From Struthio camelus (Eukaryota; Chordata; Aves; Struthioniformes; Struthionidae): DNA of 64,000 nucleotides. The DNA lies in contig NC_090942.1 in the NCBI RefSeq assembly GCF_040807025.1, positions 37,712,911 through 37,776,910 on the forward strand. Reading direction: 5' to 3'. A program made the translations under genes and the position numbers. The notes below the pieces were generated by a model, which did not search any database, was not told the origin of the DNA, and worked only from the letters and a program-made list of their open reading frames with translations. This document shows positions 63,042 to 64,000 of this stretch, one piece after another. The first letter of the stretch is position 1; each line of letters begins with the position of its first letter.

Positions 63042-64000
63042 GTACTCTTAAATTACTCGCTGGGATGAATATGATTCACATATAATCCTGCAAATAATAG
63101 CAAATACACAGGAGTTGGACAGAAATCTGTTAGGAGTTGTCTTTATTAGGAGGCATATTCTTTGACTTACTCTTTATTACAATTCCTCAACATTTGCTGA
63201 AAGACTCTAATTAGAATCTACTTTGGTATAGCTTTCGAACAGGTGCCAGATTTAGCTGTAGAGGGAATTTTATGTCTTCAAGATTCATGTGGTCAGCCAG
63301 AAAAGAAGCTCAAGAACTGAAAACCGAATCATTCTTTTTTTTTAACGTTCTCTTTAACACAATAAAATATTTTTTAGAGACATCCCTGGAATGTCTTTTT
63401 TTTTTTCTCTAGTTCTATAAGAGCTGAAATCCATTAAGATGGCTCTCTTTCTTTAAAGCTATCTATTACTAACTTGTTACTGTTGTTCCCGAAGATGGAT
63501 TTCACCAAACTGGATGTTCTTCTTTCTTCCTGGTAAAATACAGGTTCTGTAATTTTTCACTTTTGTTTTCCTCTCTATCAATTTAGGGGGAAGTGGAAGA
63601 AGAGAGAAGGGTAGTTAGAGTAGCTTGCCTTCTGCTTGGAAGGAACTAACTGGAGAAATACTTGGAATAACGAGTAGCCAGGTAGACAGGCATAGATTCA
63701 GTAGTCGTTAGTCTCTGCCAATATGAACGGTAGCTGTCACGTGAGATAATGTATTCCCATTTAGATAAGCTAATTTTTCTTTGTGATGCTTTTCTAATTT
63801 GTTCATTAATTTCTCTTGTCTTTTTAAATATTTTTCTGCAGTGGTCGGATAATGCTTTGCTTTCATCCCATTTGTTGCAGCAACTTTTTTTTTTTATGTG
63901 GAACCAAATTTTAAATTGATACATTGTTATATTTGATCTATGTCAAACAACATTATGATTTTAATAGCATATGAAAATACTAGTAGTATGATATCAGTTT
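63042..64000 (+). other. USP15: USP15 intron 3 (partial)
   Basis: The sequence starts GTACTC and continues to the window edge with no matching acceptor and USP15 coding continuation. It is AT-rich with several T-runs. A minus-strand frame of 92 codons near 63646-63924 has no recognisable domain and I do not call it. Confidence 0.85.

Noticed and set aside
1-64000. tRNA, rRNA, microRNA hairpins, CRISPR arrays, endogenous retrovirus genes, bacterial operons
   Set aside because: No cloverleaf, spaced direct-repeat array, retroviral gene motif or operon-like gene packing was seen. The let-7i locus known in this syntenic neighbourhood lies beyond USP15, outside the window.

Overview
This is nuclear DNA from a vertebrate, most likely a bird or other sauropsid. 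It is AT-rich, intron-dominated sequence with two CpG islands, vertebrate splice signals, and a decayed CR1 LINE, the dominant interspersed element of bird and reptile genomes. The species cannot be named from the sequence alone.

Only one protein-coding gene can be read directly: the 5' end of USP15 on the + strand. Exon 1 (43776-43864), exon 2 (58328-58455) and exon 3 (62911-63041) join in phase and encode about the first 116 residues, essentially the whole N-terminal DUSP domain. The gene runs off the right edge inside intron 3. Its promoter is a CpG island at about 42.9-44.3 kb. That island holds an eight-copy GC-box minisatellite, an NRF1-type palindrome, an ARE/AP-1 site and a ZNF143-like site.

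A second CpG island at about 21.1-22.9 kb has a CCAAT box and an excellent splice donor, both on the - strand. In other amniotes TAFA2 (FAM19A2) lies head-to-head with USP15 (TAFA2 minus, USP15 plus, MON2 beyond). I therefore read this island as the likely TAFA2 promoter and 5' noncoding exon, and 1-21568 as its first intron. No TAFA2 coding exon was recognised, so this rests on synteny and local signals.

Layout: 1-21568, probable TAFA2 intron 1. 21.57-22.9 kb, putative TAFA2 first exon and promoter. 22.9-42.9 kb, intergenic, with an internally deleted CR1 copy (24190-25290), two + strand candidate noncoding exons, a GATAGA microsatellite and a G-quadruplex tract. 42.9-43.9 kb, USP15 promoter and exon 1. 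43.87-58.33 kb, intron 1. 58.33-58.46 kb, exon 2. 58.46-62.91 kb, intron 2. 62.91-63.04 kb, exon 3. 63.04-64 kb, start of intron 3.

I found no prokaryotic-type system, CRISPR array, tRNA, rRNA, or intact mobile element. The observations most worth checking are regulatory or RNA-level: the promoter minisatellite, a uORF overlapping the USP15 start codon, a possible recursive-splice site in intron 1, and well-formed unassigned exons in the intergenic region.
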